In this document: piece by piece, positions 1 through 9,833 of the stretch
How the letters are laid out: every line of letters starts with the position of its first letter
Numbering within the stretch: the stretch's first letter is position 1
Assembly (NCBI RefSeq): GCF_014324365.1
Contig: NZ_QEIG01000022.1
Span: 62,001 to 126,000, forward strand
From: Algoriphagus sp. AK58
GTDB taxonomy: Bacteria > Bacteroidota > Bacteroidia > Cytophagales > Cyclobacteriaceae
DNA length: 64,000 bases
Direction of reading: 5' to 3'
Made by a program: the position numbers and the translations under genes
The notes under the pieces: model-generated
The model's database searches: none
What the model saw: the letters and a program-made list of their open reading frames with translations, nothing else
Told to the model about the DNA's origin: nothing

Positions 1-41
1 GAGTCTCCAAAGGCCACTCCTAAAGCTTGAATTAACCAACC

Positions 42-236
42 CTATTTTTGAACGATAGGTGCTATATCGAAGAATCTGTCACCTAGACGATTTCGGTCTG
101 TGAGGACAAAGACCGAGGCTTTAGTTCCAATTTTATTCACACTATCCAGATAAAGTTCTTCAAACCAAAAAATCCTAACTTCAGGCTTCCAACCACCATT
201 CGCTATGAAGTATTTTTCAGGATTACTACTACTCAT
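42..236 (-). CDS. Small open frame of unknown status, possibly a gene remnant
   Basis: A 64-codon frame whose start lies inside the signal-peptide region of the divergent phosphotriesterase-like gene, overlapping it by 32 bp. The composition (several aromatic residues, a charged C-terminal half) looks protein-like, but I recognise no family, and it has no signal peptide or promoter that I can see. It could be the 3' remnant of a decayed gene or simply a chance frame. The first 204 bases of the window hold nothing else I can support. Confidence 0.2.
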   Translation of the reverse strand: MSSSNPEKYFIANGGWKPEVRIFWFEELYLDSVNKIGTKASVFVLTDRNRLGDRFFDIAPIVQK

Positions 237-1209
237 TGCCCTTGCTGCTTCCTGCGCTGAATCTCAAACCGAAAAAGAAATCAGTACCATCGAAACCGTC
301 ACCGGACCTATTTCCATTGATTCGATGGGCTTGACGCTCATTCATGAACACATGCTGGTGGACTTTATAGGGGCAGATTCAATTAGCTCAGATCGTTGGC
401 ATCAAGATTCGGTCGTAGCCAAAGTCCTTCCTTACCTGATGGAAGTCAAGAAATATGGAGTTCGGACGATTTTGGATTGTACGCCAAGCTATTTGGCGAA
501 AGATCCACTTTTACTGAAAACGCTTAGCGAAAAGTCAGGAATTCAGATTTTGACCAATACCGGATTTTATGGGGCTGTGGGAGGCAAATATCTTCCTGAC
601 TTTGTCCAAACCGAAACTGCCGAGCAACTTGCCAAACGATGGGTTGATGAATTTGAAAATGGAATTGAGGGCACGGGAATCAAACCTGGATTTATCAAGA
701 TTTCGGTCAATGAAGCGGATACAATTTCAGAAACTGACCAAAAGCTCGTTCGTGCCGCTGCGATCACGCATTTAAACACCGGTTTGACGATAGCTTCTCA
801 TACCGGGACCTGGAAAACTGCTTCTCAGGAAGTGAGGATTTTGAAAGAAATGGGAGTCAACCCTTCAGAATTTGTATGGGTCCATGCACAGGCCGAACAG
901 GATTTTCAGAACTATAAAAAAGCTGCCGAAACGGGTGTTTGGATCAGTTTGGATGGGATTGGCTGGGCTATAGAACCCTACGTGGAGCGCTTGGTTTTTG
1001 CTAAGGAAAATGGGATTTTGCGAAATATCCTAATTTCCCATGATGCCGGCTGGTATGATCCAGCGAAAATAGGTGGGGGAGATTTTCAGCCTTTTACCCA
1101 TATTTTTGAAAAGCTGACTCCAATCCTGAACGAAAAAGGGTTTACAGATGAGGACTGGAATCAGCTTTTGGTGGTAAATCCTATACTGGCTTTTAAGGTT
1201 GTGGAATAG
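205..1209 (+). CDS. Phosphotriesterase-family metal-dependent hydrolase, lipoprotein
   Basis: A 334-residue protein with a lipoprotein-type signal ending at Cys17 (AASC), so probably membrane-anchored outside the cytoplasm. The amidohydrolase/PTE metal ligands can be read in order: HEH at residues 47-49, a lysine near 165 (FIKIS) in the position of the carboxylated bridging lysine, His near 199 (SHTGT), His near 227 (VHAQ) and Asp near 279 (SHDAG). This complete set predicts an active binuclear zinc hydrolase. Family members act on lactones, phosphoesters or phosphotriesters; the substrate cannot be read from sequence. It converges with the next gene, with only 2 bp between the two stop codons. 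Start chosen at the ATG that begins the signal peptide; no Shine-Dalgarno is visible. Confidence 0.8.
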   Translation: MKYFSGLLLLIALAASCAESQTEKEISTIETVTGPISIDSMGLTLIHEHMLVDFIGADSISSDRWHQDSVVAKVLPYLMEVKKYGVRTILDCTPSYLAKDPLLLKTLSEKSGIQILTNTGFYGAVGGKYLPDFVQTETAEQLAKRWVDEFENGIEGTGIKPGFIKISVNEADTISETDQKLVRAAAITHLNTGLTIASHTGTWKTASQEVRILKEMGVNPSEFVWVHAQAEQDFQNYKKAAETGVWISLDGIGWAIEPYVERLVFAKENGILRNILISHDAGWYDPAKIGGGDFQPFTHIFEKLTPILNEKGFTDEDWNQLLVVNPILAFKVVE

Positions 1210-1211
1210 TA

Positions 1212-1820
1212 CTATTTTTTGCCCAAGCCAAATCTCACCTTGTAGGTAGCATTGATGTACCATTGTAGGTAACTATCGAAACCACTGGCAGAAATACTGG
1301 CTGCATTTCTCACATTTGGATTTTTGGTTTTCCACTCGGCTTCCAATTCTGCAAAAATTCCAATCCGCTGATAATTGTCAATGAAATTGACTAACTCAGG
1401 CCCGGATTCAGGGTTGAAATAATTGATATTGGCCATATAACCTTCTCCTCCTATCTGAAGAGTGGGTCCCAAAGCAAACGACAAATTAAACCCAGAGGGT
1501 CGCTGGATGAGGTTGTATTTAAAGGAAGGAGTGATAAAAAAACCGGAGGAATTGTCTAAGTTTCTTTGGCCGGGAGCAAATTCATTTTTTTCCAATCCCC
1601 CAATAGATTGATAAAATAATAGTCCGGCGTTGAGAGATGTTCTTTTTCCAAGACGATAATTAAGTTCGTTTGTGAAATTAATGCCATAAAGCATGTTGGC
1701 TCCATCATGGGAGCCTCCGGCACCTATACTGTACTGGAGTTTGGGTTTAACCTGTGCTAAAGAACTTGCCTGGATTCCAATCAAAAAGAATAAGATTAGA
1801 AAAAGTCGATTTGTTGTCAT
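1212..1820 (-). CDS. Small outer-membrane beta-barrel-like protein
   Basis: About 202 residues from the ATG at 1820, which begins a clear signal peptide (hydrophobic run, cleavage after SLAQ). A start at 1850 is possible but would put ten polar residues in front of the signal. The mature part has alternating polar and aromatic strands and a C-terminal stretch ending KVRFGLGKK, typical of small porin-like barrels in Bacteroidota. No enzyme motif is visible. I infer outer-membrane location; the function is unknown. It is transcribed toward the phosphotriesterase-like gene, and the intervening bases show no hairpin. Confidence 0.6.
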   Translation of the reverse strand: MTTNRLFLILFFLIGIQASSLAQVKPKLQYSIGAGGSHDGANMLYGINFTNELNYRLGKRTSLNAGLLFYQSIGGLEKNEFAPGQRNLDNSSGFFITPSFKYNLIQRPSGFNLSFALGPTLQIGGEGYMANINYFNPESGPELVNFIDNYQRIGIFAELEAEWKTKNPNVRNAASISASGFDSYLQWYINATYKVRFGLGKK

Positions 1821-2011
1821 GGGATTTGGATTTAAGATTTTGTATCCCAAACTTCCTTAGTAATCATTAGGAATAAAAAATGCTTGACATCTTTTAACTA
1901 AATCATTGTTAATTCACCTTAGATTCGAAGCGAACCAGTTAAGCGGGTTAACTTTAGCGAGCTATTTTCCAAATTTTCTTTGCCACATTTCTGCAAGCCA
2001 CTTAGCCTGAT

Positions 2012-2019
2012 TACCTTTG
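2012..2019 (+). promoter_or_regulatory. Candidate -7 promoter box abutting the guaA start
   Basis: TACCTTTG matches the Bacteroidota -7 element TAnnTTTG exactly and ends only 3 nt before the guaA ATG. No TTG lies 17-23 bp upstream (nearest is 29 bp away), so the -33 element is weak. If the box is used, transcription would start at or just inside the ATG, giving a leaderless mRNA. Chance matches to this motif are common in AT-rich DNA. Confidence 0.35.
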
Positions 2020-2022
2020 CGC

Positions 2023-3552
2023 ATGGCAGAACAAATCCTTATCCTCGATTTTGGTTCTCAGTACACCCAGCTCATCGCCCGAAGAGTCCGAGAACTGAAC
2101 GTTTACTGTGAAATTCACCCTTACAATAAAGTTCCCGAAATCACTTCCGATATCAAGGGAATCATCCTTTCCGGTTCGCCTTGCTCCGTGCGAGACGAAG
2201 GTGCGCCTGATGTCAATACCGATGCTTTCCGAGGCAAATTACCTGTTTTGGGTGTTTGCTATGGTGCGCAACTTTTAGCCAGTAAATACGGAGGAGAGGT
2301 ACTTCCATCTACCATCCGGGAATACGGCAGAGCCAATCTCGATCACATAGATCTCCATCACGACCTATTAAAAGAAATGACCCATGGCTCCCAAGTGTGG
2401 ATGTCACATGGCGATACCATCAAGGAACTTCCAGCAGGTTTTGAAGTGATTGCGAGTACCTCTTCGGTACGGGTTGCAGCTTTCAAAGTCGAAGGTGAAA
2501 AAACCTACGGGATCCAGTTTCACCCGGAAGTGACCCACTCTTTGGAAGGTAAAAACCTGCTCCGAAACTTTGTGGTGGGTATTTGTGGCTGTTCACAGGA
2601 TTGGACTTCCGATACGTTTATAGATTCCACAGTTGCCGAACTGAAACGAAAAATCGGTTCGGATAAAGTTGTGATGGGACTTTCCGGAGGAGTTGACTCT
2701 TCCGTGGCGGCGACCTTGATTCACCGCGCGATCGGCGATCAGCTGACTTGCGTGTTTGTGGACAATGGTTTACTTCGCAAAAATGAATTTGAGGAAGTAC
2801 TCGACTCCTACAAGCACATGGGTTTGAATGTGATTGGAGTCGATGCCAAAAAGCGATTCTATGATGCGTTGGCTGGATTGACCGATCCTGAAGCGAAACG
2901 GAAAGCAATCGGTCGCGTGTTTATCGAAGTGTTTGACGATGAAGCGCACAAGATTGAAGGAGTTAAATGGTTGGGCCAAGGAACTATCTATCCTGATGTG
3001 ATCGAGTCTGTTTCTGTAAAAGGACCTTCTGCCACGATCAAGTCTCACCACAATGTGGGCGGACTTCCTGACTTCATGAAGCTATCTGTAGTGGAGCCTT
3101 TGAATACCCTTTTCAAAGATGAGGTTCGCGAAGTGGGAAGAGCTTTGGAAATCCCGGAAACCATCATCGGGCGTCATCCATTCCCAGGACCAGGTTTGGC
3201 CATCCGAATCTTGGGTGATATCACAGAGGAAAAAGTGAAAACCCTTCAAGAGGTAGATCATATTTTCATTCAGGGACTGAAGAATCACGGGCTGTACGAT
3301 CAGGTTTGGCAGGCAGGAGCCATACTGCTTCCAATCCAGTCGGTAGGTGTCATGGGGGATGAACGTACCTATGAGCGGGTAGTCGCTTTGCGAGCGGTAG
3401 GATCTGTGGATGGTATGACAGCGGATTGGATTCACCTTCCGTATGAATTTTTGGGAAAAATGTCCAATGAAATCATCAATCGTGTAAAAGGTGTCAACCG
3501 CGTGGTGTACGACATCTCCTCTAAGCCACCGGCGACGATTGAGTGGGAATAA
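2023..3552 (+). CDS. guaA: GMP synthase (glutamine-hydrolysing)
   Basis: A 509-residue enzyme of normal length that converts XMP to GMP using glutamine and ATP, in the cytoplasm. Class I glutamine amidotransferase domain: [15 protein letters not shown] at the N-terminus, catalytic Cys79 in GVCYGAQ, and the His167/Glu169 pair in FHPEVTHS. The ATP-pyrophosphatase domain follows with the P-loop SGGVDSS near residue 222, and the C-terminal dimerisation domain ends in KPPATIEWE, the family signature. An upstream TTG at 2017 is in frame, but the ATG at 2023 gives the standard N-terminus. It stands alone and is followed by a strong terminator. Confidence 0.98.
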   Translation: MAEQILILDFGSQYTQLIARRVRELNVYCEIHPYNKVPEITSDIKGIILSGSPCSVRDEGAPDVNTDAFRGKLPVLGVCYGAQLLASKYGGEVLPSTIREYGRANLDHIDLHHDLLKEMTHGSQVWMSHGDTIKELPAGFEVIASTSSVRVAAFKVEGEKTYGIQFHPEVTHSLEGKNLLRNFVVGICGCSQDWTSDTFIDSTVAELKRKIGSDKVVMGLSGGVDSSVAATLIHRAIGDQLTCVFVDNGLLRKNEFEEVLDSYKHMGLNVIGVDAKKRFYDALAGLTDPEAKRKAIGRVFIEVFDDEAHKIEGVKWLGQGTIYPDVIESVSVKGPSATIKSHHNVGGLPDFMKLSVVEPLNTLFKDEVREVGRALEIPETIIGRHPFPGPGLAIRILGDITEEKVKTLQEVDHIFIQGLKNHGLYDQVWQAGAILLPIQSVGVMGDERTYERVVALRAVGSVDGMTADWIHLPYEFLGKMSNEIINRVKGVNRVVYDISSKPPATIEWE

Positions 3553-3573
3553 GTCAGTTGAAAAAGCATTTTT

Positions 3574-3600
3574 AAAAGCCGGACATCGTTCGGCTTTTTT
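3574..3600 (+). terminator. Rho-independent terminator of guaA
   Basis: AAAAGCCG pairs with CGGCTTTT around a 9-nt loop and runs into a T-tract, 22 nt after the guaA stop. Confidence 0.85.
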
Positions 3601-4263
3601 AATGTTCAGATCATGCTTTTTATTTACAAAAATTGACAATAGGAATCTATTTTCTTCTTGGTCGACTATTTTTAGCTCAAACAAAGAATAAACGGAACTA
3701 AACACCTCAAGCGCCTATCGGTACCTCCTTGACCAGTAAATCCAAGTATGGAATAAGAAGTAAGTTCTCCAAGGCGACTTTGAGAAGGTTGTGTAGAAGT
3801 AAGTCTTAAAGTGGAATAGTATTTCTGGAATTAAATTTCTTACTTCTTGGCCCTAATTGTATTTGAGGTTGTTATTTATGGAGGTTGATAAATGATTATT
3901 CTTTGTTTGAATATATAGATATAAATGAAGTGCTGTATTATGTAAATAGATTGATGTGTAAGAGTAAATAGTAGTGTGATAAATTGGTTTGTTTGTTTAT
4001 TTTTCAGGCCCGTGTTTAGCTGGAACATGGGTCTTTTTTTTTATTTGTTTGATTCGATTTATGGGAAGATTCTTGCCTGAATAAAGAATGGTTAATTGCC
4101 TTTTTTCTGGATTTTAGGGCGATTTACCTTGTTTTTTTTCGTTAGGTGCACTTAGTTATCAATTCATTGCAAAAGTTGTTTTTAGTACTTTTTAAAGTTG
4201 TTGATAGAGGTATTATTTAATTTATTTACTCTAAATAATCAATCTCATTAATCAGCAAATAAG
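3601..4263. other. Gene-free 660-bp region with repeats and an orphan terminator
   Basis: I find no convincing protein gene here. The stretch is AT-rich. The decamer AGAAGTAAGT occurs at 3756-3765 and 3795-3804, and its inverted copy CTTACTTCT lies at about 3839-3847, so an RNA could fold here. A second terminator ends at 4042 with no gene in front of it. Downstream, TTG near 4177-4179 followed after about 16 bp by TACTTTTT (4196-4203, one mismatch to TAnnTTTG) is a weak candidate promoter for the next gene. Confidence 0.5.
4007..4042 (+). terminator. Orphan rho-independent terminator
   Basis: GGCCCGTGTT (4007-4016) pairs with AACATGGGTC (4024-4033), ten pairs including G-U wobbles, around a 7-nt loop, followed by nine T. 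No coding region ends here and guaA already has its own terminator about 440 bp upstream, so this hairpin probably ends a non-coding transcript. Confidence 0.75.
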
Positions 4264-7059
4264 ATGAGACCTTTTTTTGAAAATCGGCTAGGATATTTTG
4301 ACAGTAAAGACTCCAAAGGTGTCTTGATGTCTTGGGTTAAGCTTCTAATAAGTGATTTTTTATATGTGCTCAGAATGGTGATTCGAGTGTTTGTAGATAG
4401 AATTGTTTTGAAAGAGAAATATATATATATAAAATACATTATTTCTTGTGTTGTATTATTTTCCTTCATCTCTACCTCATTTGGGCAATATGCTGGAGGA
4501 AATGGGACCAAGGAAAACCCCTTTCAAATCAAAAACTGGGTCCATCTTAAAAACATCGCTCTCAATCCTCAAGCTTCTTTTGTTCTGGTTTCTTCTCTGG
4601 ACCATACTACAGAAGGGTACCAGGAGTTTGCTGGGCCGACTGCAAATAATGGAAAAGGCTGGGTGGCCTTAATGAATTTCAGAGGCAGATTTAACGGAAA
4701 CGGACTAGCGATCTCTGACTTGTATATCAAGCGTACGACTCAGAGAGGGCAGGCACTTTTTGGGTCTGCTCAAAACGCTGACCTTAGAAATATTCATTTG
4801 AGGGATGCTTACATTGAGGCATTTGAGGATGCGGGTTCTTTGGTGGGAGTAGGGGTTAATATTAAGGTGGAGGGATGTTCTTTTTCTGGAATAGTGTCCG
4901 GTTCTACCTACGTAGGCGGTCTTTTGGGAACCATAAGTAATTCTTTGATAATGGATTCCTATTCCTTGGGAACAGTAAAAGGCCAGAAAATGGTGGGAGG
5001 CTTGATCGGAAATGCTTATCAAACCCATGTGAGCAGATCCTTCTCCTCAGGGGAAATTATTTCTGATTCCAGCGTAGGCGGATTGATTGGTTTTTTCCAA
5101 TCCAATGCCTATCATAGAATCGAAAGCTGTTACAGTGTGGCGAAATTGGAAGCTTTGGAAACTATCGGAGGTTTGGTAGCTAGAATTTCAGGAGGACAGA
5201 TCGACAATTCCTATTTCGCAGGTTCCGTTCCCGAATCTGCCCTTTCTGGGGGTTTGGTAGGCTTGGTAGTTGGAAAGACAAAAGCCTTGGAATCGTTTTG
5301 GGTTAAGTCCTCTGTCCCATCCGCAACCAATACTGACGTAGGGTTTGGCACTACTTCTTCAGAATTGAAATCAGCACAGTATTTTAAGGATAAAAATTGG
5401 GATTTTGAAGGTGTTTGGAATATTCAAAAGCCTTCAGTGGACTTCCCATTTGTCTCTTATCCTTATCTGAAATCCATTGCTTATGATGATCCAGCAAGTC
5501 AGGCTCCTGTGGTCAATCCAATACCGGGTTTGGAAAATTTCAGGGTTCCCAGAGAACATGAATTTCCCAAAGAAAAATCTGTGACCTATGGAGACCCGGA
5601 CTTTAAACTTGGAGAGGAGATCGATCCTTCTTATTACCCGATCACTTATTCTACCAAGGATACGACAGTCATCAAAATATCAGGAAACTATGCCAAAATC
5701 CTTCAGTCTGGTACGGCAACCATTTTGGCACAGGTAGAAGATGGTAATTCCAATCCTAAGGAGCAACTGTTGACTGTTTATCCTGCGATCTTAAGGATTA
5801 AGACTGATCAAAATCTATTCAAAACCTATGGGGATCAGGATCCGATGCTATCATTTCAGGTGGAAGGTTTGAAATACAATGATGGACAGGAAGTAGTTAA
5901 AGGAACTCCTGTCCGAGAAGAGGGAGAGCAGGTTGGGGAATATGCTGTTTTTCAAGGCTCTTTGGAGGCCGGATCAAATTACCTGATTGAATTTACTGCT
6001 TCACTCTTCGAGATTTTAAAGAAGGAACTTTTGGTCCAAGCAGAAGGCAAAGAGAAATGTTATGGTAAATCCGATCCTGATCTGACCTTTAAAGTTACTG
6101 GACTAGTACCTAATGATTTGGAGAAGGAGATCATTAAAGGGAGTTTGAAAAGAGAGCCTGGAGAAAATGTGGGCAAATATGCCATTATCTCAGATGATCT
6201 ACAGGTGGGTGAAAACTATCATTTGGTCTTTACCTCGGATACCATGGAGATATTGCCATCCTTGATTATTTCAATGCGGGAATTTGAAGAGGTGACAATA
6301 CCTTGGTCAGTTTTACCTGATCTTCCCAAGAAAGCAACCTTCCTAACTCAGGATGGGGATTGGGTTGAACTCGCATTGGAGTGGGATGCCTCAAAGGTCC
6401 AAACCATGAAGCGAGGGAAATATGAAGTGGAAGGTAAGATCCAGACCTCAAATTACCTTTTTCCAAGTGACTTCAAGCCTTTCATCACGGTGGTAGTTTT
6501 GCCAAAGCCAGCTCCTCAGGATCTGATTTTGCACACATCTCTGTCTGCTGAATCATTTATCGGAGAACTTGAAGTAATAGATCCGATAGATACGATACAT
6601 GATATCCGCATTCCGGAAGGGGTCTTAGACAATACGTTTTTCCAATTGAAGGGTAAGGACTTAAGCTGGAAAAATGGAGCATTTCCGAAATCTAAAAAAG
6701 GATTTGATCTGGAGATACAAGTAGAAGATAGAGATGGGAATGTCCTTACTAAAAGATTTTCAATCCAAGCTCAAATCGCTTCAAATTCAGAGGTTGAAAT
6801 GCAGGTCGTCAATACCTTCTCACCCAATGGAGATGGTGTCAATGATTCCTGGATTCCTTCAAAAAATCTTTCTGGCGAAGATTTTAGGGTAAGAGTTTAT
6901 GATACAAGTGGCAAGGAATTGTTTCAGTCCGAGTGCACTGATGATAAATGGGATGGTACCTATCTGGGTCAGGAGGTGCCAGAAGGAACTTATTTCTGGG
7001 TCTTGGAGACAAGGGGTAAGGTTAGACGTGGAGTTCTTAATTTGTTGAGAGGGAATTGA
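4264..7059 (+). CDS. Secreted GLUG/MBG-repeat surface protein with T9SS type B sorting domain
   Basis: Up to 931 residues. A signal peptide ends at SFGQ near residue 75 of the longest frame, so the real start is probably the ATG at 4375 or the TTG at 4408, which gives a normal-length signal; the first ATG is kept here as the maximal gene. Residues about 190-340 hold several GLUG-type repeats (GGLLG, GGLIG, GGLVA, GGLVG) as in adhesins. Then come two MBG-type domains (about 515-670, each with KTYGDQDP- or KCYGKSDP-like starts) and an Ig-like part. The last about 85 residues form a CHU_C gliding-motility domain (TFSPNGDGVNDSW), the type IX secretion type B signal. Inferred role: cell-surface adhesin. 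The PorP/SprF gene 10 bp downstream is its likely partner. Confidence 0.85.
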   Translation: MRPFFENRLGYFDSKDSKGVLMSWVKLLISDFLYVLRMVIRVFVDRIVLKEKYIYIKYIISCVVLFSFISTSFGQYAGGNGTKENPFQIKNWVHLKNIALNPQASFVLVSSLDHTTEGYQEFAGPTANNGKGWVALMNFRGRFNGNGLAISDLYIKRTTQRGQALFGSAQNADLRNIHLRDAYIEAFEDAGSLVGVGVNIKVEGCSFSGIVSGSTYVGGLLGTISNSLIMDSYSLGTVKGQKMVGGLIGNAYQTHVSRSFSSGEIISDSSVGGLIGFFQSNAYHRIESCYSVAKLEALETIGGLVARISGGQIDNSYFAGSVPESALSGGLVGLVVGKTKALESFWVKSSVPSATNTDVGFGTTSSELKSAQYFKDKNWDFEGVWNIQKPSVDFPFVSYPYLKSIAYDDPASQAPVVNPIPGLENFRVPREHEFPKEKSVTYGDPDFKLGEEIDPSYYPITYSTKDTTVIKISGNYAKILQSGTATILAQVEDGNSNPKEQLLTVYPAILRIKTDQNLFKTYGDQDPMLSFQVEGLKYNDGQEVVKGTPVREEGEQVGEYAVFQGSLEAGSNYLIEFTASLFEILKKELLVQAEGKEKCYGKSDPDLTFKVTGLVPNDLEKEIIKGSLKREPGENVGKYAIISDDLQVGENYHLVFTSDTMEILPSLIISMREFEEVTIPWSVLPDLPKKATFLTQDGDWVELALEWDASKVQTMKRGKYEVEGKIQTSNYLFPSDFKPFITVVVLPKPAPQDLILHTSLSAESFIGELEVIDPIDTIHDIRIPEGVLDNTFFQLKGKDLSWKNGAFPKSKKGFDLEIQVEDRDGNVLTKRFSIQAQIASNSEVEMQVVNTFSPNGDGVNDSWIPSKNLSGEDFRVRVYDTSGKELFQSECTDDKWDGTYLGQEVPEGTYFWVLETRGKVRRGVLNLLRGN

Positions 7060-7069
7060 ATCCAAAAAA

Positions 7070-8053
7070 ATGGGCGCTTTTGATTTTCATATTAAAAGAT
7101 GGGCAAAGGTTTTACTCCTCATCTTTGTTGTACTTGGACTAAAGTGGCAAGCATCTGCTCAGACAAGAAAATATGTGTCTCAATTTTCCCATTTCCAAGG
7201 CTATTTCAACCCTGCCCTCACCGGGTATGAAAGTTCTACGATCAGAGGGTTTGTCAGAAATCAATGGGCAGGTTTTGAGGGAGCCCCAAAAACCTATTTC
7301 CTAAGCACTGAGTTTGATTTTGGGGAATTATCGGGGCTGGAAGATCCCGCATTGATGGGGAGAAATGCGATTTCTCTGAGTATTTTGAGTGATTCCTACG
7401 GTGCCTTTAAGGAAAATGAATTTCTTATTTCCTATGCTTCCAGGATAAGACTTTCGGAAAGTCATAATCTTAGACTTGGGGCTGGGGTAAGTCACCAGAC
7501 CATTCGACTGGATGGGAATTCCCTGACATGGGAAGAGCAAAACGATCCGATTTTAGGAAAATATTTTGGACAATTTTCGGACTTACAGGTGATTGATTTC
7601 AATTTGGGATTGGCATTAACCCATGAAAAGTATTTTGTCTCCTATGGGATGCATAAAGCCAATCGTGGACAATTTGCAAAGGGGGATCGATTTATGGAAG
7701 CCTACCCATCCGAAAAGATGATCCAGTTTGGGCTCCGGGAATCGTTGACCGATAATTTGGCGCTTATTTTTAATGGCTTTTACAGGTCTCGGAAAGATCT
7801 GCCTGAAGTATTTGAATTCAATCTTAAAGCCTTACTCATGCAAAAAGTGTGGGTGGGTGCCGGTCAGCGATTAAGCTATGCCTCCAATTTCAATTTTGGA
7901 TTTCTCACTCAAAAGATGCGGGTTGGATACCTTTTCGAATATCCCGTGCAAAAAAGTTACCTGCTTCCGGGAGGCACTCATGAAATCACGGTGGTTTTCA
8001 ACCTATTCAATTTTTATCAGCCCAAATATCGGAGAGACATCCCCATTTGGTAA
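7070..8053 (+). CDS. PorP/SprF family type IX secretion outer-membrane protein
   Basis: 327 residues. Signal peptide (cleavage after ASAQ), then the family start: an FSHFQGYFNPALTG-type motif followed by RNQWAGF, which are conserved in PorP/SprF. The rest is an outer-membrane beta-barrel. SprF-like proteins are encoded next to the large CHU_C-bearing substrates they help deliver to the surface, as seen here with a 10-bp gap to the GLUG/MBG gene. The two are almost certainly co-transcribed. The specific pairing is inference from synteny. Confidence 0.9.
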   Translation: MGAFDFHIKRWAKVLLLIFVVLGLKWQASAQTRKYVSQFSHFQGYFNPALTGYESSTIRGFVRNQWAGFEGAPKTYFLSTEFDFGELSGLEDPALMGRNAISLSILSDSYGAFKENEFLISYASRIRLSESHNLRLGAGVSHQTIRLDGNSLTWEEQNDPILGKYFGQFSDLQVIDFNLGLALTHEKYFVSYGMHKANRGQFAKGDRFMEAYPSEKMIQFGLRESLTDNLALIFNGFYRSRKDLPEVFEFNLKALLMQKVWVGAGQRLSYASNFNFGFLTQKMRVGYLFEYPVQKSYLLPGGTHEITVVFNLFNFYQPKYRRDIPIW

Positions 8054-8128
8054 GTCAATCAAAGGCGGTCCTATTCAGGAAAAGATTTTGGTGTTTCGGG
8101 CTTAGGTCATTAAAGGAGACCTTCTTCC

Positions 8129-8158
8129 TTTGGGTTTGAAAATAATGGCTTAAATTTG
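8129..8158 (+). promoter_or_regulatory. Promoter for the 8193 operon
   Basis: TTTG at 8129-8132 and TAAATTTG at 8151-8158, separated by 18 bp, match the Bacteroidota sigma-A pattern well. The box lies about 35 nt before the ATG at 8193, leaving a short leader. It would drive the binding-protein gene, hemL and the ArsC-like gene. Confidence 0.55.
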
Positions 8159-8192
8159 GCCAGACAAAAAGCTGGTTCTATACTCCCTGAAA

Positions 8193-9830
8193 ATGCGAAG
8201 AATACTTCTTATCCTTTCTTTATTTTTTGTCTTAGCAAATGCTAGCGCTCAGAATCTCCCCGATAATTATTTGAAAGCAAAATCAGCCCTTTCCACCCAG
8301 GATTATTGGTCTGCGATCAATTTGTTTAAGGAGTTTTTAGATGAGGACAAGTATGGAAACTTGTCCTATTATTCCGCATTTCATACTGCAGAAGCAGCTT
8401 TGAAGGTGAACCAACCCGCATTGGCTATCGAGACTCTTCGGCCTGTATTTGGTAAATCTTGGGGGAAATCGGATGAATTAAACTACCTGCTCTCTATAGC
8501 TTATTTTCAAAATGGACAAGCGCTGGACGGTTTGAGAATGATTAAGCAGATAAAGAATGAAGAGATTTTAGCGAAAGCGTATAATGTGTCGTTTGCATTT
8601 TTGAAAACTGAAACGCCAAACTTTTTAGTGGTTAATCTGGAGGAATTCAAAACAAATGAGGGATACACGGCAGCGTTGGCTTTGGTGCTTCAGCAAAAGA
8701 CCGTCATGTCGGCTTCTGAGCGAATGGCTTTGAATCAAGTCCTAAATACTGGGGGAAATAATATTGTCAAAGACCAAGTACTTGATCTGGTGGTGATTTT
8801 GCCTTTTACCAGTAGTCAGGGACAGCGCATTTCTTCTCTTGTCAGCAATGATTTCATGGTAGAATTACACCAGGGGATCAAGATCAGTGTGGACCAACTA
8901 ACCGCTCAAGGTGTCCAGATCAATCTGAATACATTTGATTCCAAAAGAGATCTAAATCACTTAAATACGCTTCTGAAGGACCCTGCTGTATTGGCTGCTG
9001 ATGTAATCATCGGTCCAATTTATCCTGATGAGTCTGAACTGGTTAGTGCTTTTGCCGAGGCGCAGAAAATCCCTTTTATCCATCCCTTGTCCAATTTGGG
9101 TGAGCGGTTTGAGCAAACAGAGTTCAGTTATCTGTTTAGACCATCCGTGGCTTCGCTTTCCAAGGGTGTTGTTTCCGCTTTGAATTCCCAAAATTGGGGT
9201 AAATCGGTAGCGATTGGATTTAGTGGTAGTGCCCGCGATGAGCGAATGGCTCAGCTTCTGCAGGAGGAACTCACCCAAGCCGGATTCCGGATCGCAAAAT
9301 CTCAAAAGGTAGATCCAAAATCAGTTGCTTCCTTCCTCCAAGGACTCGGTGTTCGCAGAGGTAATAATCCTGACGTCAATCAAGTCATTCTTTTGACTGA
9401 TGATCCGGCGATTGCGCAGCCTGTCTTTGCCTTGATGGAAAGTATCTCCACGTCCGTTCCGCTCTTGGTTATGGACTCTTGGCTTGGCTTCAATTTTGCC
9501 AATTATGAAATGCTGGAGTTTCCTAATTTTTACTTTATCTCCAACAACACTCCGAAATTTGAGTCTGAAGATATGGTGGCTTTCAAGAAAGCTTTTTATG
9601 ATAAGTATCTGGCTTATCCGTCTTTGAATGTGGTTCTTGGTGCCGAACTGGTCAATTGGGTTTCCGCGAATGCGCAATTCATAAATAATTTTGATATCCG
9701 AAAGACACTGGATCAGAAGACCTACCAGCCAGGCAAATTGACTTGGGGTTTTAATTTTAGAGATACGAACAACAACACTTATTCCCCGGTTTTCAAACTC
9801 GAATCCGGAGAGTTGATTCCATTAAAATAG
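8193..9830 (+). CDS. Periplasmic-binding-fold (LppC/amino-acid binding-like) protein with N-terminal helical repeats
   Basis: 545 residues with a clear signal peptide (cleavage after ASAQ). The first about 180 residues are helical TPR-like repeats; the remainder is a type I periplasmic binding fold with LVVILPFTSSQG, DVIIGPIYPDES and FIHPLSN. This two-part layout resembles LppC/LpoA-like proteins, which in Proteobacteria regulate peptidoglycan synthases, and is often annotated in Bacteroidota as an amino-acid ABC transporter binding protein. No permease or ATPase genes are nearby, so a transport role is not supported by context. It lies 3 bp upstream of hemL and is probably co-transcribed. 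Confidence 0.75.
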   Translation: MRRILLILSLFFVLANASAQNLPDNYLKAKSALSTQDYWSAINLFKEFLDEDKYGNLSYYSAFHTAEAALKVNQPALAIETLRPVFGKSWGKSDELNYLLSIAYFQNGQALDGLRMIKQIKNEEILAKAYNVSFAFLKTETPNFLVVNLEEFKTNEGYTAALALVLQQKTVMSASERMALNQVLNTGGNNIVKDQVLDLVVILPFTSSQGQRISSLVSNDFMVELHQGIKISVDQLTAQGVQINLNTFDSKRDLNHLNTLLKDPAVLAADVIIGPIYPDESELVSAFAEAQKIPFIHPLSNLGERFEQTEFSYLFRPSVASLSKGVVSALNSQNWGKSVAIGFSGSARDERMAQLLQEELTQAGFRIAKSQKVDPKSVASFLQGLGVRRGNNPDVNQVILLTDDPAIAQPVFALMESISTSVPLLVMDSWLGFNFANYEMLEFPNFYFISNNTPKFESEDMVAFKKAFYDKYLAYPSLNVVLGAELVNWVSANAQFINNFDIRKTLDQKTYQPGKLTWGFNFRDTNNNTYSPVFKLESGELIPLK

Positions 9831-9833
9831 ATC

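Noticed and set aside
3082..3705. 207-codon minus-strand frame
   Set aside because: Mostly antisense to guaA and runs through its terminator; composition is not protein-like.
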